Positions 54,701 to 55,274 of a stretch of 64,000 nt of DNA are shown in pieces (position 1 is the first letter of the stretch; every line of letters begins with the position of its first letter). A model generated the notes under the pieces. That model ran no database searches. It saw only the letters and a list, made by a program, of their open reading frames with translations, and was not told where the DNA came from. This DNA comes from Macrothele yani (taxonomy: Eukaryota > Arthropoda > Arachnida > Araneae > Macrothelidae). Both the position numbers and the translations under genes were made by a program. Location of the stretch: NCBI GenBank assembly GCA_039090855.1, contig CM076991.1, positions 100,886,021-100,950,020 on the forward strand, in the 5' to 3' direction.

Positions 54701-55274
54701 TTATATCCAGTGAGTGTTTCACGCGACTGAAGCTTATATCCAGTGAGTGTCATAAGCGGCTGAGTCATATGCAGTGAGTCTCATGAACGGCTGAGTCTAA
54801 TATCAAATGAGTCTCATAAGCGGCTGAGTCTTATATCCAGTGAGTTTTATACGCGGTCTTATATCCAGTGGTTTTATAAGTGGTGGTCGTCACTGAAATG
54901 AATTTTCGAGTTCCACTCCTTTCGTTTAGACTCACCAATGTTGATCTTCATCTCAGATTTTTAACGCGTCGTAATTACCAGACGATGCTTGATAATGTAT
55001 ATTAGTCACGATGTTAAACATTAGCAGTAGGTCATTAGCGAACAGTAAATCGCTGATATTAGAACCACTTATTTCAACGACTGAAACCAAAGCCAGTGAG
55101 AATGAAAAATTGCTGAACAAATAAAAACTTTTTCTCAGTTAAACAAAGAAGTAAAAACTGCAGGAAAAATATCTTACCGTTTCATTGACAATGCTGCCAT
55201 TGTGAAAGACCACCATCCGAGGCTGTTGTACTGGTGAAAAATTTATGCCCATCACTGTTACCGCTCGGCCACCG
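559..55274 (-). CDS. PlexB: Plexin receptor gene, PlexB-like (12 internal exons; both ends outside window)
   Basis: Plexins are single-pass semaphorin receptors whose cytoplasmic GAP domain acts on Rap-type GTPases and whose inserted Rho-binding domain binds Rac/Rho GTPases, steering axons and cell movement. Twelve exons are seen on the minus strand: 55178-55274, 44268-44552, 42273-42449, 37583-37826, 35136-35278, 31012-31145, 25579-25638, 22315-22389, 18928-18994, 16225-16371, 4238-4391 and 559-723. Each has an AG acceptor and GT donor, and the phases join without a break (about 582 codons). Order: IPT repeats, transmembrane helix, juxtamembrane helix, GAP first half, Rho-binding domain. Motifs such as [38 protein letters not shown] and [10 protein letters not shown] fit arthropod PlexB better than PlexA, from memory only. 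The 5' part (Sema, PSI, first IPTs) and the GAP C-terminal half are outside the window. Introns of 1 to 12 kb are full of repeats. Confidence 0.9.
955..1330. repeat. Diverged dispersed repeat, copy 1 (partner at 12275-12560)
   Basis: An AT-rich block beginning with the phrase gaattgaaatccgtaaaa and rich in atcgat/cgataaaa steps. The same opening phrase and the same order of motifs (tcagtgaac, atcgat, tgataaaa, tcgattaa) recur at about 12275-12560. Family unknown; no coding potential seen. Nothing recognised at 724-954. Confidence 0.4.
1362..2850 (-). mobile_element. Mariner transposon relic (DD34D transposase remnant)
   Basis: The likely 3' terminus is at about 1362 (TA then cgagggttgtgacaatag, mariner-TIR-like). 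Transposase pieces lie on the minus strand. N-terminal: [20 protein letters not shown] near 2740-2800. Middle: [17 protein letters not shown] near 2560, and [20 protein letters not shown] at 2430-2500. Catalytic: [11 protein letters not shown] and [17 protein letters not shown] near 2040-2190. The spacing from D of HDN to D of PPDYDLF is 34 residues, the mariner DD34D arrangement. Reading frames shift several times and no 5' inverted repeat was found near 2850, so it is dead and probably 5'-truncated. Confidence 0.8.
1429..1990 (-). repeat. Tandem array (about 130-bp unit) made from the mariner transposase 3' coding end
   Basis: Units begin cataccttta at about 1429, 1611, 1741 and 1870 (spacing 130, 129; an extra short partial near 1481). 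Read on the minus strand the unit encodes [15 protein letters not shown] then [20 protein letters not shown], the standard mariner transposase C-terminus (R-x-W-x-x-CI-x-x-x-GDYFEG type). The array sits exactly where the C-terminus of the adjoining transposase should be. So the array is an in-place amplification of the gene's tail, not an unrelated satellite. Confidence 0.8.
3337..3590. repeat. 31-bp minisatellite
   Basis: About eight copies of a unit with core gtttcggagtttaacgacaa, spaced by 31 bases (for example 3361, 3392). Copies differ by single bases (cgacaa/cgataa). The phrase ggagtttaacgaca closely matches the 3'-terminal motif of the adjoining SINE (ggaggtttaacgacc). Confidence 0.9.
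3590..3811 (-). mobile_element. tRNA-headed SINE, family A
   Basis: Read on the minus strand it begins ggtggcgcagtggtctaagc (pol III box A region), then ggttcgaatcc (box B), a conserved body (gccagtgacc...gacgggcgactgcttatagc) and a 3' end ggtcgttaaacctccaat followed by an A-rich tail. The 11-bp phrase tttcggagttt on each side (3579-3589 and 3812-3822) is a target duplication taken from the 31-bp minisatellite, so insertion came after the array formed. Other copies: 12908-13123, 17782-18000, 26508-26731, 46846-47060. Confidence 0.88.
3822..4018 (-). mobile_element. Old, diverged SINE family A copy
   Basis: It follows the order of the fresh copy (gcccaccttgagcaactca, cctaatttgaggccactggt, gagagtcagtgc, ggcagactcg-like box B remnant) with many substitutions and no clear target duplication. 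It is recognisable only by alignment with 3590-3811. Confidence 0.6.
4238..4391 (-). CDS. PlexB: Plexin exon: Rho-binding (ubiquitin-like) domain, N-terminal part
   Basis: A 154-nt exon. It reads [37 protein letters not shown] and [17 protein letters not shown]-x-x-x-Q-x-K-x-K-x-LDA-x-YKN-x-P-x-x-RP is the plexin Rho-binding-domain pattern. It ends with the G of the Glu codon that starts EWRHG in the next exon. Acceptor tcccatag, donor gtgagt. The 11.8-kb intron before it holds most of the transposons between 4400 and 16200. Confidence 0.93.
4670..4860 (+). mobile_element. tRNA-headed SINE, family B
   Basis: It contains gtccgcgtagctcaatagg (tRNA 5' end and box A) and gggctcgagcccc (box B region) with a partial acceptor pairing (gtccgcg with cgtggac), followed by gacggagaaatttacttcg. 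A 5' leader (gtgtgacgtgcctgcaaagc...ataaaggcagatagcagcg) recurs in the copies at 49447-49640 and 56960-57120, so the mobile unit extends upstream of the tRNA-like part. Not a functional tRNA gene: the anticodon stem does not form properly. Confidence 0.72.
4900..5990 (+). mobile_element. Tc1-family transposon relic
   Basis: Degenerate transposase on the plus strand. N-terminal trace VQVARVMNIHRSVV near 4935; catalytic-core traces [20 protein letters not shown] (5470-5540), and [20 protein letters not shown] then LIPIKHAWE (5610-5710), the region of the third acidic residue of Tc1. Many stops and frameshifts. The usual QDNARPH block is largely lost ([10 protein letters not shown]). It ends in an AT-rich 3' flank (5900-5990). 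Confidence 0.72.
6056..6373 (-). mobile_element. Non-LTR retrotransposon RNase H-like C-terminal fragment
   Basis: A 105-codon open stretch containing [39 protein letters not shown] and [17 protein letters not shown]. The order RLRSGH-like, C-x-x-C, H-x-x-x-C then a leucine-rich tail is that of the RNase H/zinc-knuckle end found in many arthropod LINE-like ORFs. Only this end remains. The flanking 6295-6580 has a direct duplication (about 118 bp; ggctggctgctccag phrase). Confidence 0.55.
6295..6580. repeat. Short direct repeat (about 118-bp unit, about 2.3 copies)
   Basis: The run cctactg..gatgaa..gctggctgctccag...ggagtgt...gatggcttcactcaagtcgat...tgactcctt occurs at about 6295, 6405 and 6525. 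It is derived from the RNase H-like fragment next to it, since the first unit lies inside that open frame. Confidence 0.65.
6599..6673. repeat. Perfect inverted repeat (about 32-bp arms, 11-bp loop)
   Basis: The phrase gctctattgacttccctgct followed by gtagttattcg is mirrored by cgaataactacagcaggga then agtcaatagagc around the spacer ctgctccacaa. The right arm is the first segment of the 970-bp duplicated block that starts at 6630; the second copy (9660) has only one arm. Confidence 0.85.
6630..7597. repeat. Large dispersed repeat, copy 1 (partner 9660-10649)
   Basis: About 970 bp that recurs with high identity at 9660-10649, including cgaataactacagcaggg, ggcttcttaatcgacggatt, acgaggctcgtcacgtac, a GA microsatellite, ggcggatttacaactagg and ccttttagagttcat-type segments. 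Copies differ mostly in homopolymers and microsatellites. No transposase or RT was recognised; it is probably a non-autonomous element or segmental duplication. Sequence 7600-7984 beyond it is unassigned. Confidence 0.82.
7996..8682 (+). mobile_element. Complete, internally deleted RTE retrotransposon (non-autonomous)
   Basis: It is flanked by a perfect 11-bp target duplication AACTATGAAAC (7985-7995 and 8683-8693) and ends in an RTE-type gacgatgatgatg tail. It keeps about 285 bp of 5' leader, the first codons of the endonuclease domain, and then jumps straight to the last 80 codons and 3' end of the RT ORF, which are about 95% identical by eye to the RTE copy at 31202-32230. It therefore looks like a unit mobilised at this deleted size by an intact RTE relative. 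Confidence 0.85.
8282..8665 (+). CDS. Fused RTE ORF: endonuclease N-terminus joined in frame to RT C-terminus
   Basis: An open frame of 127 codons starting ATGAAGGCAGAG. Residues about 20-44 ([20 protein letters not shown] then EEEL) match the start of the RTE apurinic endonuclease domain (LATYN-x-x-SL). From residue about 45 ([20 protein letters not shown] onward to W-x-R-x-A-x-DRPLWR-x-LGE) it is the RTE C-terminal domain. All catalytic endonuclease residues after the first strand, and the whole RT palm, are absent, so it cannot be an enzyme. The strongly basic run [13 protein letters not shown] could bind nucleic acid. Whether it is translated is unknown. Confidence 0.6.
   Translation: MKAEGAKNPRRTGLGCHLMLTLATYNGSSLSSDLRLLELEEELHMIRVKSLKWQWAGHTVRRTDHRWIAEILDWIPRDRKRPRRRPHGRWVDEIRKYAGVTWRRLAQDRPLWRKLGETFVQQWIDNG
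8694..9659. other. Intronic sequence without recognised feature
   Basis: AT-rich, with homopolymers (A-run near 9139, C-run near 9226). No exon, transposase or RT signature was found on either strand. The phrase ccattttcccatttctcacc and flanks look like unique or very old sequence. Confidence 0.4.
9660..10649. repeat. Large dispersed repeat, copy 2 (partner 6630-7597)
   Basis: Same orientation as copy 1 and collinear over its length. It carries a longer aat/ga microsatellite (9952-10010). It differs by isolated substitutions (for example aaccgtcatataacgtg versus agccgtcatataacgta). No target duplication could be defined at its ends. Confidence 0.82.
10850..11110. repeat. Dispersed repeat, copy 1 (partner 58815-59010)
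   Basis: It shares with 58815-59010 the order gggrcgta-tgatag, a C-rich run, gaggcctcac, aaactt(c)atatga, ccaaga/ccaggaattt and ttaaaaagaaaag. Unknown family; it may be the end of a hAT-like element. Too diverged to say more. Confidence 0.45.
11399..11615. mobile_element. Small hairpin-forming element with about 54-bp imperfect inverted repeats
   Basis: The left arm ctgaggtaaggaacagatcc...tattggtgtagaaaa..aagttgg (11399-11455) is mirrored by ccaactt..ttcctacaccaataaa...acttacggttctcctcctta (11560-11615). Between them lies agctttcgcgcacaaacgtg. It looks like a foldback or MITE-type insertion. The overlapping 89-codon open frame at 11513-11782 is probably spurious because it runs through the right arm. 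Confidence 0.55.
12275..12680. repeat. Diverged dispersed repeat, copy 2, ending in a 37-bp tandem run
   Basis: Matches 955-1330 in motif order, starting ggaattgaaatccgtaaaa. Its right end (12565-12680) is about four copies of tttaactaattaattaaggc then tttgaccgta. Confidence 0.5.
12908..13123 (-). mobile_element. tRNA-headed SINE, family A
   Basis: Same structure as 3590-3811: on the minus strand a gtggcgcagtggtctaagcg head, gggttcgaatcccggtgagg box B, body and ggtcgttaaacctcc-type end followed by A-rich tail (T-run at 12900-12915). No convincing target duplication. Confidence 0.85.
13620..13800. repeat. Diverged repeat, copy 1 (partner 22680-22880)
   Basis: Shares tcagaaaggattactgtcaa-like start, the run gcagattcactccttccagc and attcgtt-agctgatt with 22680-22880. 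Unknown family; non-coding. Confidence 0.5.
13864..15083 (+). mobile_element. Near-complete Tc1-family transposon (1220 bp) with TIRs and TA target duplication
   Basis: Terminal repeats CACTGAAGAGCAATTGAATT (13864 onward) and its mirror ending at 15083, each flanked by TA. The size is typical of Tc1. The enclosed transposase is broken by frameshifts (see next entry), so the copy is not autonomous, but its intact ends could still be mobilised in trans by a related enzyme. Confidence 0.9.
13975..15060 (+). pseudogene. Tc1-type transposase (DD34E), frameshifted
   Basis: DNA-binding half: [40 protein letters not shown] (first HTH) and [19 protein letters not shown] (second HTH) to 14380. A frameshift near 14370 and a TGA at 14416 (where Trp is usual in LAWVRQHRNW) break the frame. 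Catalytic half 14421-14924: [11 protein letters not shown] (first D), [13 protein letters not shown] (second D), [18 protein letters not shown] (E of DD34E). A second frameshift near 14900 moves the C-terminus ([16 protein letters not shown]...[10 protein letters not shown]) to another frame. All three acidic residues are present. Confidence 0.88.
15084..16224. other. Intronic sequence without recognised feature
   Basis: AT-rich sequence between the Tc1 element and the plexin exon at 16225. No exon or mobile-element protein signature was found on either strand. Confidence 0.4.
16225..16371 (-). CDS. PlexB: Plexin exon: end of GAP first half, entry to Rho-binding domain
   Basis: A 147-nt exon of 49 codons. 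It reads [38 protein letters not shown] and [18 protein letters not shown]-x-x-ARYSLSE is a plexin hallmark. The last residues lead into the Rho-binding domain, a ubiquitin-like insert that splits the GAP fold. Acceptor gttttgcag, donor gtacgt, phase 0. The STOP-free frame continues only a few codons into the intron. Confidence 0.95.
16560..16830 (-). mobile_element. RTE retrotransposon 3' fragment
   Basis: It starts with the RTE tail (cctcatcatcatt) and continues with diverged versions of ccactgctggataaaggtct, cccatctcycat and the ccatttcag-attttactt block found at 31240-31500. The orientation is minus; about 270 bp of 3' end is left. Confidence 0.7.
17096..17180 (+). mobile_element. 5'-truncated SINE family A
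   Basis: Only the 3' part is present: ggacgactgcttaatagccc, gagttgctcacggtgttcgt, taaaccaccattcg, then an A-run of about 20. Confidence 0.75.
17457..17640. mobile_element. Terminal fragment of a mariner-like (DUF4817-type) element
   Basis: The phrase acagaatgttccaaaagcct then ctccgcattgggtatctta resembles the CAGGGTGTTCC..AAAGT..C termini of this group. Only one end is recognisable and no protein was seen. Confidence 0.35.
17782..18000 (-). mobile_element. tRNA-headed SINE, family A, with 10-bp target duplication
   Basis: Full-length copy with caccaatttt on both sides (17772-17781 and 18001-18010). The box B region (gggttcgaatcccggt), body and tail match the 3590-3811 copy closely, so this is a young insertion. 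Confidence 0.9.
18321..18533. mobile_element. Palindromic MITE-like element (213 bp)
   Basis: The outer ends mirror each other: aaggccatctagaaagtaca then aggcc (left) and the reverse of aaggccgtccagaaaataca then aggcc (right), continuing into tgacgtca motifs toward the centre. The similarity covers about 60 bp at each side. No target duplication is evident. Family unassigned. Confidence 0.6.
18703..18722. repeat. (CA)n microsatellite
   Basis: About ten CA units in a row in the intron just upstream of the exon at 18928. Confidence 0.9.
18928..18994 (-). CDS. PlexB: Plexin exon: [12 protein letters not shown] catalytic block
   Basis: A 67-nt exon. After the G completing Arg it reads [18 protein letters not shown] then DYLK, one of the most conserved plexin signatures (RRTES-x-x-EKMLTNW). 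Acceptor tctttcag, donor gtgagt, phase 0 exit into [11 protein letters not shown]. It lies in the GAP active-site region. Confidence 0.95.
19000..20299. other. Intronic sequence without recognised feature
   Basis: AT-rich; no exon, transposon protein or tandem structure was seen between the plexin exon at 18928-18994 and the minisatellite that starts near 20300. Confidence 0.4.
20300..21612. repeat. Minisatellite with alternating 79- and 89-bp units
   Basis: The anchor gtaaccatttgtctacac occurs about 16 times (for example 20343, 20432, 20511, 20600, 20679), with spacings near 89 and 79 in alternation, and a few 40-44-bp short units near 21290-21390. The unit includes ctctgctttggatccctcac and gaagaaa-cttcaaaacctc. 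Open frames across it ([19 protein letters not shown]) are by-products of the array. Confidence 0.93.
21656..21967. mobile_element. hAT-type MITE (312 bp) with perfect 8-bp target duplication
   Basis: Ends CAGGGGTGGCCAAACC and GGTTGGCCACCACTG are inverted repeats. GTCTAGGA flanks both sides (21648-21655 and 21968-21975), and 8 bp is the hAT signature. Internal sequence is non-coding. Confidence 0.9.
22315..22389 (-). CDS. PlexB: Plexin exon: GAP helix leading to arginine fingers
   Basis: A 75-nt exon encoding [15 protein letters not shown] then [11 protein letters not shown]. It ends inside the second Arg codon of the LRR triplet (AG|G). In characterised plexins the pair of arginines before TES acts as GAP arginine fingers, so this intron divides the catalytic motif. 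Acceptor attttcag, donor gtgagt. Confidence 0.93.
22680..22880. repeat. Diverged repeat, copy 2 (partner 13620-13800)
   Basis: Shares the ggattagtgtcaat, gcgcaggttcactcgttcca and attcgttcaagctgattt-type order with copy 1. Beyond it, 22880-24100 holds only a TA microsatellite (23450-23472) and an A-run; no gene seen. Confidence 0.5.
24170..24400 (-). mobile_element. Tc1-like transposase N-terminal remnant
   Basis: A 63-codon open stretch reads [20 protein letters not shown] then [12 protein letters not shown], the order of the Tc1 first helix-turn-helix (K-I-A-x-x-L...STV-x-x-IIKKWK-x-x-G). Flanking sequence (24300-25060) contains loosely repeated phrases of the type ggaact-atcgacaagcc-gcgatgtgac, perhaps an amplified piece of the same relic. 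Confidence 0.5.
25579..25638 (-). CDS. PlexB: Plexin exon: short GAP-domain exon
   Basis: A 60-nt exon too short for ORF finding, recognised by its product [20 protein letters not shown] plus D across the junction, matching the plexin RxNVASLL...KxEYxTD block. Acceptor tttgcag, donor gtaagt. One base completes the upstream Arg codon and two bases (GA) open the next Asp codon, so both junctions stay in frame. Confidence 0.92.
25640..26494. other. Intronic sequence without recognised feature
   Basis: AT-rich; simple A/T-rich words only. No exon or mobile-element signature found upstream of the SINE at 26508. Confidence 0.4.
26508..26731 (+). mobile_element. tRNA-headed SINE, family A, with 13-bp target duplication
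   Basis: Full-length, plus orientation: ggcgcagtggtctaagcgat head, gggttcgaatcccggtgagg box B, gacgggcgactacttatagc body, gtggtcgttaaacctccaat 3' end and a (gaaa)n tail. AAACCTTAACGTT is present at 26495-26507 and 26732-26744. The best reference copy for the family. Confidence 0.93.
26899..27645. repeat. 83-bp minisatellite, about nine copies
   Basis: The anchor acttcttgactaagata recurs every 83 bases (26899, 26982, 27065, 27148 ... 27563). Units contain tgaagtggggtgttttggat and aataaaacgttgacgtaagt and differ by single bases (aacgttgctggaccaa/aatgttgctggacaaa). The uniform length suggests recent unequal exchange. Confidence 0.95.
27646..29233. other. Intronic sequence, mostly unassigned
   Basis: It holds a short cluster of gataaggagaattcg words (28950-29035) but no recognised element. 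G- and C-runs at about 28208 and 28560 are simple sequence. Confidence 0.4.
29238..29476. mobile_element. piggyBac-like MITE (239 bp)
   Basis: Ends CCCGTTAACGACC and GGCGTTAAAGGG are inverted repeats flanked by TCAA (29234-29237) and TTAA (29477-29480), i.e. a TTAA target with one mutation. A truncated relative is at 57165-57226 (ggcgttatggtattctgagc...atcgtggtcgttaaaggg). The long open frame inside is non-coding in appearance. Confidence 0.62.
29481..31011. other. Intronic sequence without recognised feature
   Basis: AT-rich spacer up to the plexin exon at 31012. No exon, mobile-element protein or tandem repeat recognised. Confidence 0.4.
31012..31145 (-). CDS. PlexB: Plexin exon: GAP domain helices
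   Basis: A 134-nt exon, phase 0 in and phase 2 out. It reads [18 protein letters not shown], then [20 protein letters not shown] and SFSFRDR. The LLNNKxFLxxFIxTxE...FSxRDR pattern is the second block of the plexin GAP N-terminal half. The Arg codon at the end is split AG|G and is completed by the next exon (VNVASLL). Its intron neighbour downstream carries the RTE retrotransposon that begins about 60 bases upstream of this exon. Confidence 0.93.
31202..32230 (-). mobile_element. RTE-clade LINE, 5'-truncated, with open RT-ORF fragment
   Basis: A frame of 339 codons (31228-32247) with no stop. It contains reverse-transcriptase motifs [18 protein letters not shown] (domain 4) and [15 protein letters not shown] (catalytic FADD box), then [19 protein letters not shown], and the RTE C-terminal block [20 protein letters not shown]. 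The 3' end is an (atg)n tail, diagnostic of RTE. The upstream half (endonuclease, RT domains 0-3) is missing. The open frame suggests a recent insertion. The copy lies antisense to nothing: it shares the minus strand with the plexin and sits in its intron. Confidence 0.9.
32288..33109 (+). mobile_element. Non-autonomous Tigger/pogo transposon (822 bp)
   Basis: Terminal repeats CAGTGCAACTTGTCTAATTC (left) and the mirror of CAGTGTAACTTGGTTAATTC (right), with TA on both sides. The ends repeat the ttaattcgaa word several times. The interior keeps only the C-terminal tail of the transposase; the HTH and DDE domains are deleted. Confidence 0.85.
32609..32899 (+). pseudogene. Tigger/pogo transposase C-terminal remnant
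   Basis: Open over 96 codons: [60 protein letters not shown] and [11 protein letters not shown]. The VDDxxxVxGxLTDEEI...SxxEALxxLxxLRxFxEQQ pattern is the tail of Tigger/jerky-like (CENP-B-related) transposases. No catalytic residues. Confidence 0.75.
33490..33600 (+). mobile_element. tRNA-headed SINE, family C, copy 1
   Basis: Leader agttgcagcgataaacgcc, then tcggtgtagcttaatcggta (box A), gagcattcgactccggagtg and gtgcggattcgat (box B). Related copies at 35540-35690, 42545-42690 and 42890-42990. The leader word gcagcgataa also occurs in family B, suggesting a shared origin. Confidence 0.6.
34060..34660. repeat. About 148-bp tandem repeat, four copies
   Basis: Units start at aactcgcgtaaaaatggttc-like words near 34067, 34211, 34361 and 34505. 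Each contains ttttagtatgtggtagggga, ccacctggggacgaacccta and gcccttatgcgtcataactt. The last unit is diverged. Confidence 0.85.
34738..34912 (-). mobile_element. Diverged SINE related to family A
   Basis: It shows tgtttaacgactactgtgag, gaagtcgcccgtccctgatt and a degraded head (gcctgcgcctctggccacta), the same layout as family A with many changes and a (cgcca)n expansion in the middle. Confidence 0.6.
35136..35278 (-). CDS. PlexB: Plexin exon: start of cytoplasmic GAP domain
   Basis: A 143-nt exon. It reads [17 protein letters not shown] then [20 protein letters not shown] and [20 protein letters not shown], GIPxLDxxxY and FFPG are near-invariant in plexins and mark the first helix of the split Ras/Rap-GAP fold just inside the membrane. 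Acceptor ctgttacag, donor gtaagg, phase 0 exit. Confidence 0.95.
35540..35690 (+). mobile_element. tRNA-headed SINE, family C, copy 2
   Basis: Matches 33490-33600 and extends upstream (gtgacttactacagagatga then agcac). Head ttggtgtagcttaattggga and ggctccggagcagaagaatg. Confidence 0.55.
35740..36770 (-). mobile_element. Two head-to-tail degenerate RTE fragments
   Basis: 35740-36355 repeats the RTE 3' end layout (tcaatccactactggttgaa, catcaatggtccgttcttct, agcactggaaggatg). 36385-36770 repeats the inner part again (ctggttataccaaacatgca, aagtggaaggatgcactgat). An (AT)n run at 36360-36380 separates them. Many frameshifts; no coding potential. Confidence 0.75.
36977..37525. repeat. About 180-bp tandem repeat, three copies
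   Basis: The word cgccgttacaatttcagcat recurs at about 36991, 37172 and 37349. Each unit also has ctgttctttttaagtaac, a short A-run and cattatgctccttagacgc. Last unit ends just before the plexin exon at 37583. Confidence 0.9.
37583..37826 (-). CDS. PlexB: Plexin exon: transmembrane helix and juxtamembrane coil
   Basis: A 244-nt exon. It begins [17 protein letters not shown], the membrane-proximal stalk. A strongly hydrophobic helix follows ([18 protein letters not shown]), then a basic stop-transfer stretch (RHKN). The amphipathic juxtamembrane segment is [18 protein letters not shown] then RSECKQ, the family signature that leads into the GAP domain. It ends in phase 1 (the G of an Ala codon completed by the next exon). 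This exon fixes the receptor topology: upstream exons are extracellular, downstream exons cytoplasmic. Confidence 0.95.
38040..38270 (-). mobile_element. Tc1-like transposase C-terminal remnant
   Basis: Minus-strand trace of a [19 protein letters not shown] block (38190-38240), corresponding to the [12 protein letters not shown] region, followed by [13 protein letters not shown], corresponding to the usual end of the enzyme. Only about 230 bp; several frame breaks. Confidence 0.5.
38470..38860 (+). mobile_element. Mariner transposase N-terminal remnant
   Basis: Plus-strand trace [20 protein letters not shown] then KKVQ (about 38690-38750), the W-F-x-K-F-x-SGD-x-S-x-E-D-x-x-RSGRP linker of mariner enzymes. 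Upstream is heavily frame-shifted and no catalytic part is left. Confidence 0.5.
39349..41348. repeat. 2-kb minisatellite with nested repeat periods
   Basis: The A unit (about 121 bp) starts aagagtttcacttcttcata and ends gggtattagtacc. The B unit (41 bp) is aaaaaatttggcacggcgg followed by accattcaagggtattagtacc. A units start at about 39351, 39512, 39753, 39916, 40068, 40227, 40348, 40508, 40629, 40790, 40941, 41103 and 41224. AB is about 162 bp; A alone 121; ABBB occurs once; a 10-bp-shorter A variant occurs twice. The pattern repeats at 281 bp (40142/40423) and at about 875 bp (39830/40704, 40142/41017). Open frames here are by-products. Confidence 0.95.
41349..42272. other. Intronic sequence without recognised feature
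   Basis: AT-rich, with an (AT)n run near 41697. No exon or element signature between the minisatellite and the plexin exon at 42273. Confidence 0.4.
42273..42449 (-). CDS. PlexB: Plexin exon: last IPT repeat before the membrane
   Basis: A 177-nt exon of 59 codons, phase 0 at both ends. It reads [18 protein letters not shown], then [20 protein letters not shown], and ends NELPMVVV across the junction. The join to the preceding exon gives LVIE-GVNLIL, the typical (L/V)I-EG-x-NL IPT start. Two cysteines follow the plexin C-x-(7-10)-L-x-C-x-PP pattern. Donor gtaagt; acceptor tccttag. Confidence 0.87.
42545..42990 (+). mobile_element. Two tRNA-headed SINE family C copies
   Basis: 42545-42690: gtactactgtggtgacgcat, aatgatgcagcgataagcct, gtcggtgtagttcatcaggt, gtgagttcgaaatccac. 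42890-42990: gagcaacgataagcctgcca, acgtagttcagttgggagaa. Both carry the shared leader upstream of the tRNA-like head. Confidence 0.55.
43005..43175 (-). mobile_element. Diverged SINE family A copy
   Basis: Minus strand: gccgcccgagtgacggagtg head, body with gtggtcccaaattaaaaacg and gggtgactgctataacacc. It lacks the 3' terminus. Confidence 0.6.
43410..43950. repeat. About 54-bp AT-rich minisatellite
   Basis: About ten units built on attaatatagtgttttacac, caataaaatcaacggatg and ttataaatataataaa. Later units are shortened to attaatatagtgttttacac-caa. It lies in the intron between two IPT exons. Confidence 0.92.
44268..44552 (-). CDS. PlexB: Plexin exon: IPT repeat with conserved cysteines
   Basis: A 285-nt exon of exactly 95 codons. 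It opens [17 protein letters not shown] (C-x-V-x-S-x-x-C-x-x-CPSP is the end of one plexin IPT repeat) and ends [18 protein letters not shown] then SLVIE, the start of the next repeat. Acceptor cgacag and donor gtaagt are both phase 0 and join cleanly to the neighbouring exons. It lies in the extracellular, membrane-proximal part of the receptor. Confidence 0.88.
44691..45948 (-). mobile_element. Mariner element, full-length but inactivated
   Basis: Terminal repeats gtccgatcaaaaagttccga (left) and the mirror of gtgcgatcaaaaagttccga (right), TA at the right flank (TG at the left, presumably a mutated TA). Minus-strand transposase pieces: [40 protein letters not shown] (45560-45690), then broken frames, then [20 protein letters not shown] (about 44945-45000) and [12 protein letters not shown]. 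Order and content are those of a SETMAR-like mariner. The third catalytic aspartate of SPDLxPCD is Tyr (PCYFF), and the middle is frameshifted. Confidence 0.88.
45950..46845. other. Sequence without recognised feature
   Basis: AT-rich, with a short G-run near 46597. No exon or mobile element recognised; the SINE at 46846 follows. Confidence 0.35.
46846..47060 (+). mobile_element. tRNA-headed SINE, family A, with 13-bp target duplication
   Basis: Head gccactccagtggtctaaac, box B gggttcgaatcccg, an expanded (ct)n stretch inside, 3' end ctcacggtggtcattaaccc and an A-rich tail. AAATGTTTGTTTC lies on both sides (ending about 46845 and about 47081). Confidence 0.88.
47082..48869. other. Intronic sequence without recognised feature
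   Basis: AT-rich; a short hairpin near 48532-48575 (gagaagaagatctgtctg / cagctgatcttcttctc) and a 27-base A-run at about 48845 are the only structure noted. Confidence 0.4.
49447..49640 (-). mobile_element. tRNA-headed SINE family B, inserted in the LINE
   Basis: Minus strand: leader gtgtgacgtacctgccagca, tagagctcaattgg-type head (gtccgcatagctcaattggt), box B gggttcaaatcctgg, then agaaatgacggagaaattta and cttcgttataac. Removing it rejoins the LINE frame [15 protein letters not shown], which proves the insertion. The target duplication is very short (cag/tata). Confidence 0.82.
50081..50384. mobile_element. Palindromic (foldback) insertion with 12-bp target duplication
   Basis: ATTAATATACAA is present at 50069-50080 and 50385-50396. 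The insert holds two 134-base arms (50118-50251 and 50254-50387) that are reverse complements with only two mismatches and a 2-base centre. Removing it rejoins the RT frame [15 protein letters not shown]. The arm word cctgacgatggagcacatgg followed by tgctttgaaa resembles sequences in Penelope-like elements, but the family is not established. Confidence 0.9.
50937..51092 (-). mobile_element. tRNA-headed SINE, family D, copy 1
   Basis: Minus strand: cgttcgtgaatgccactgaa head, aggatagacccagagcaagt region, then tgggcacgttaagccgtcgg body. Matches the copy at 53771-54092. Confidence 0.65.
51720..52720. other. GC-richer block of unknown identity
   Basis: Base composition is visibly higher in G+C than the surrounding intron. 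It contains the 74-bp array, a tRNA-like stretch (gcttggttgggagagcaact, gctccggagtgagg; 52150-52185) and several overlapping open frames of 60-190 codons in different frames with no domain that I recognise. It is likely a non-autonomous transposon or an old insertion; its ends could not be defined. Confidence 0.4.
51827..52113. repeat. 73-74-bp tandem repeat, four copies
   Basis: The word ccatggatctgatgttccca recurs at 51888, 51961 and 52035. Units also contain gttgcagcattgtccacaac and gacgtcggtccaggatc. It lies inside a GC-richer block (51720-52720) of unknown nature. Confidence 0.9.
52721..53689. other. Intronic sequence without recognised feature
   Basis: AT-rich; no exon, transposase or RT signature on either strand. 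Confidence 0.4.
53690..54880. repeat. About 33-bp minisatellite interrupted by a SINE
   Basis: More than 30 imperfect units built on ttgagtcttatatccagtga then gtctcataagcgg. The array is divided by the family D SINE at 53771-54092. Frames reading [17 protein letters not shown] are by-products. Confidence 0.93.
53771..54092 (-). mobile_element. tRNA-headed SINE, family D, with 15-bp target duplication
   Basis: ATCAAGTGAATCTCA flanks it at 53756-53770 and 54093-54107. Minus strand: gcggccgcggatggcctagt head (box A-like), ggttcaatcccaggcagg (box B), then gatgggcacgttaagccgtc then ggacccc, a body phrase common in arthropod SINEs, and a G/C-run. The duplication is a unit of the surrounding minisatellite. 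Confidence 0.88.
55178..55274 (-). CDS. PlexB: Plexin exon: extracellular IPT/TIG repeat segment
   Basis: A 97-nt exon. The acceptor (ttgtag) precedes a C that completes a codon, then [30 protein letters not shown] and a gtaaga donor. The GG-x-VTV-G-x-NF start is the usual opening of an IPT/TIG immunoglobulin-like repeat in the plexin ectodomain. NGS and NET are potential N-glycosylation sites. It is the most 5' exon recognised here; the preceding exon, ending in phase 2, was not found between 55275 and 64000. Confidence 0.78.
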
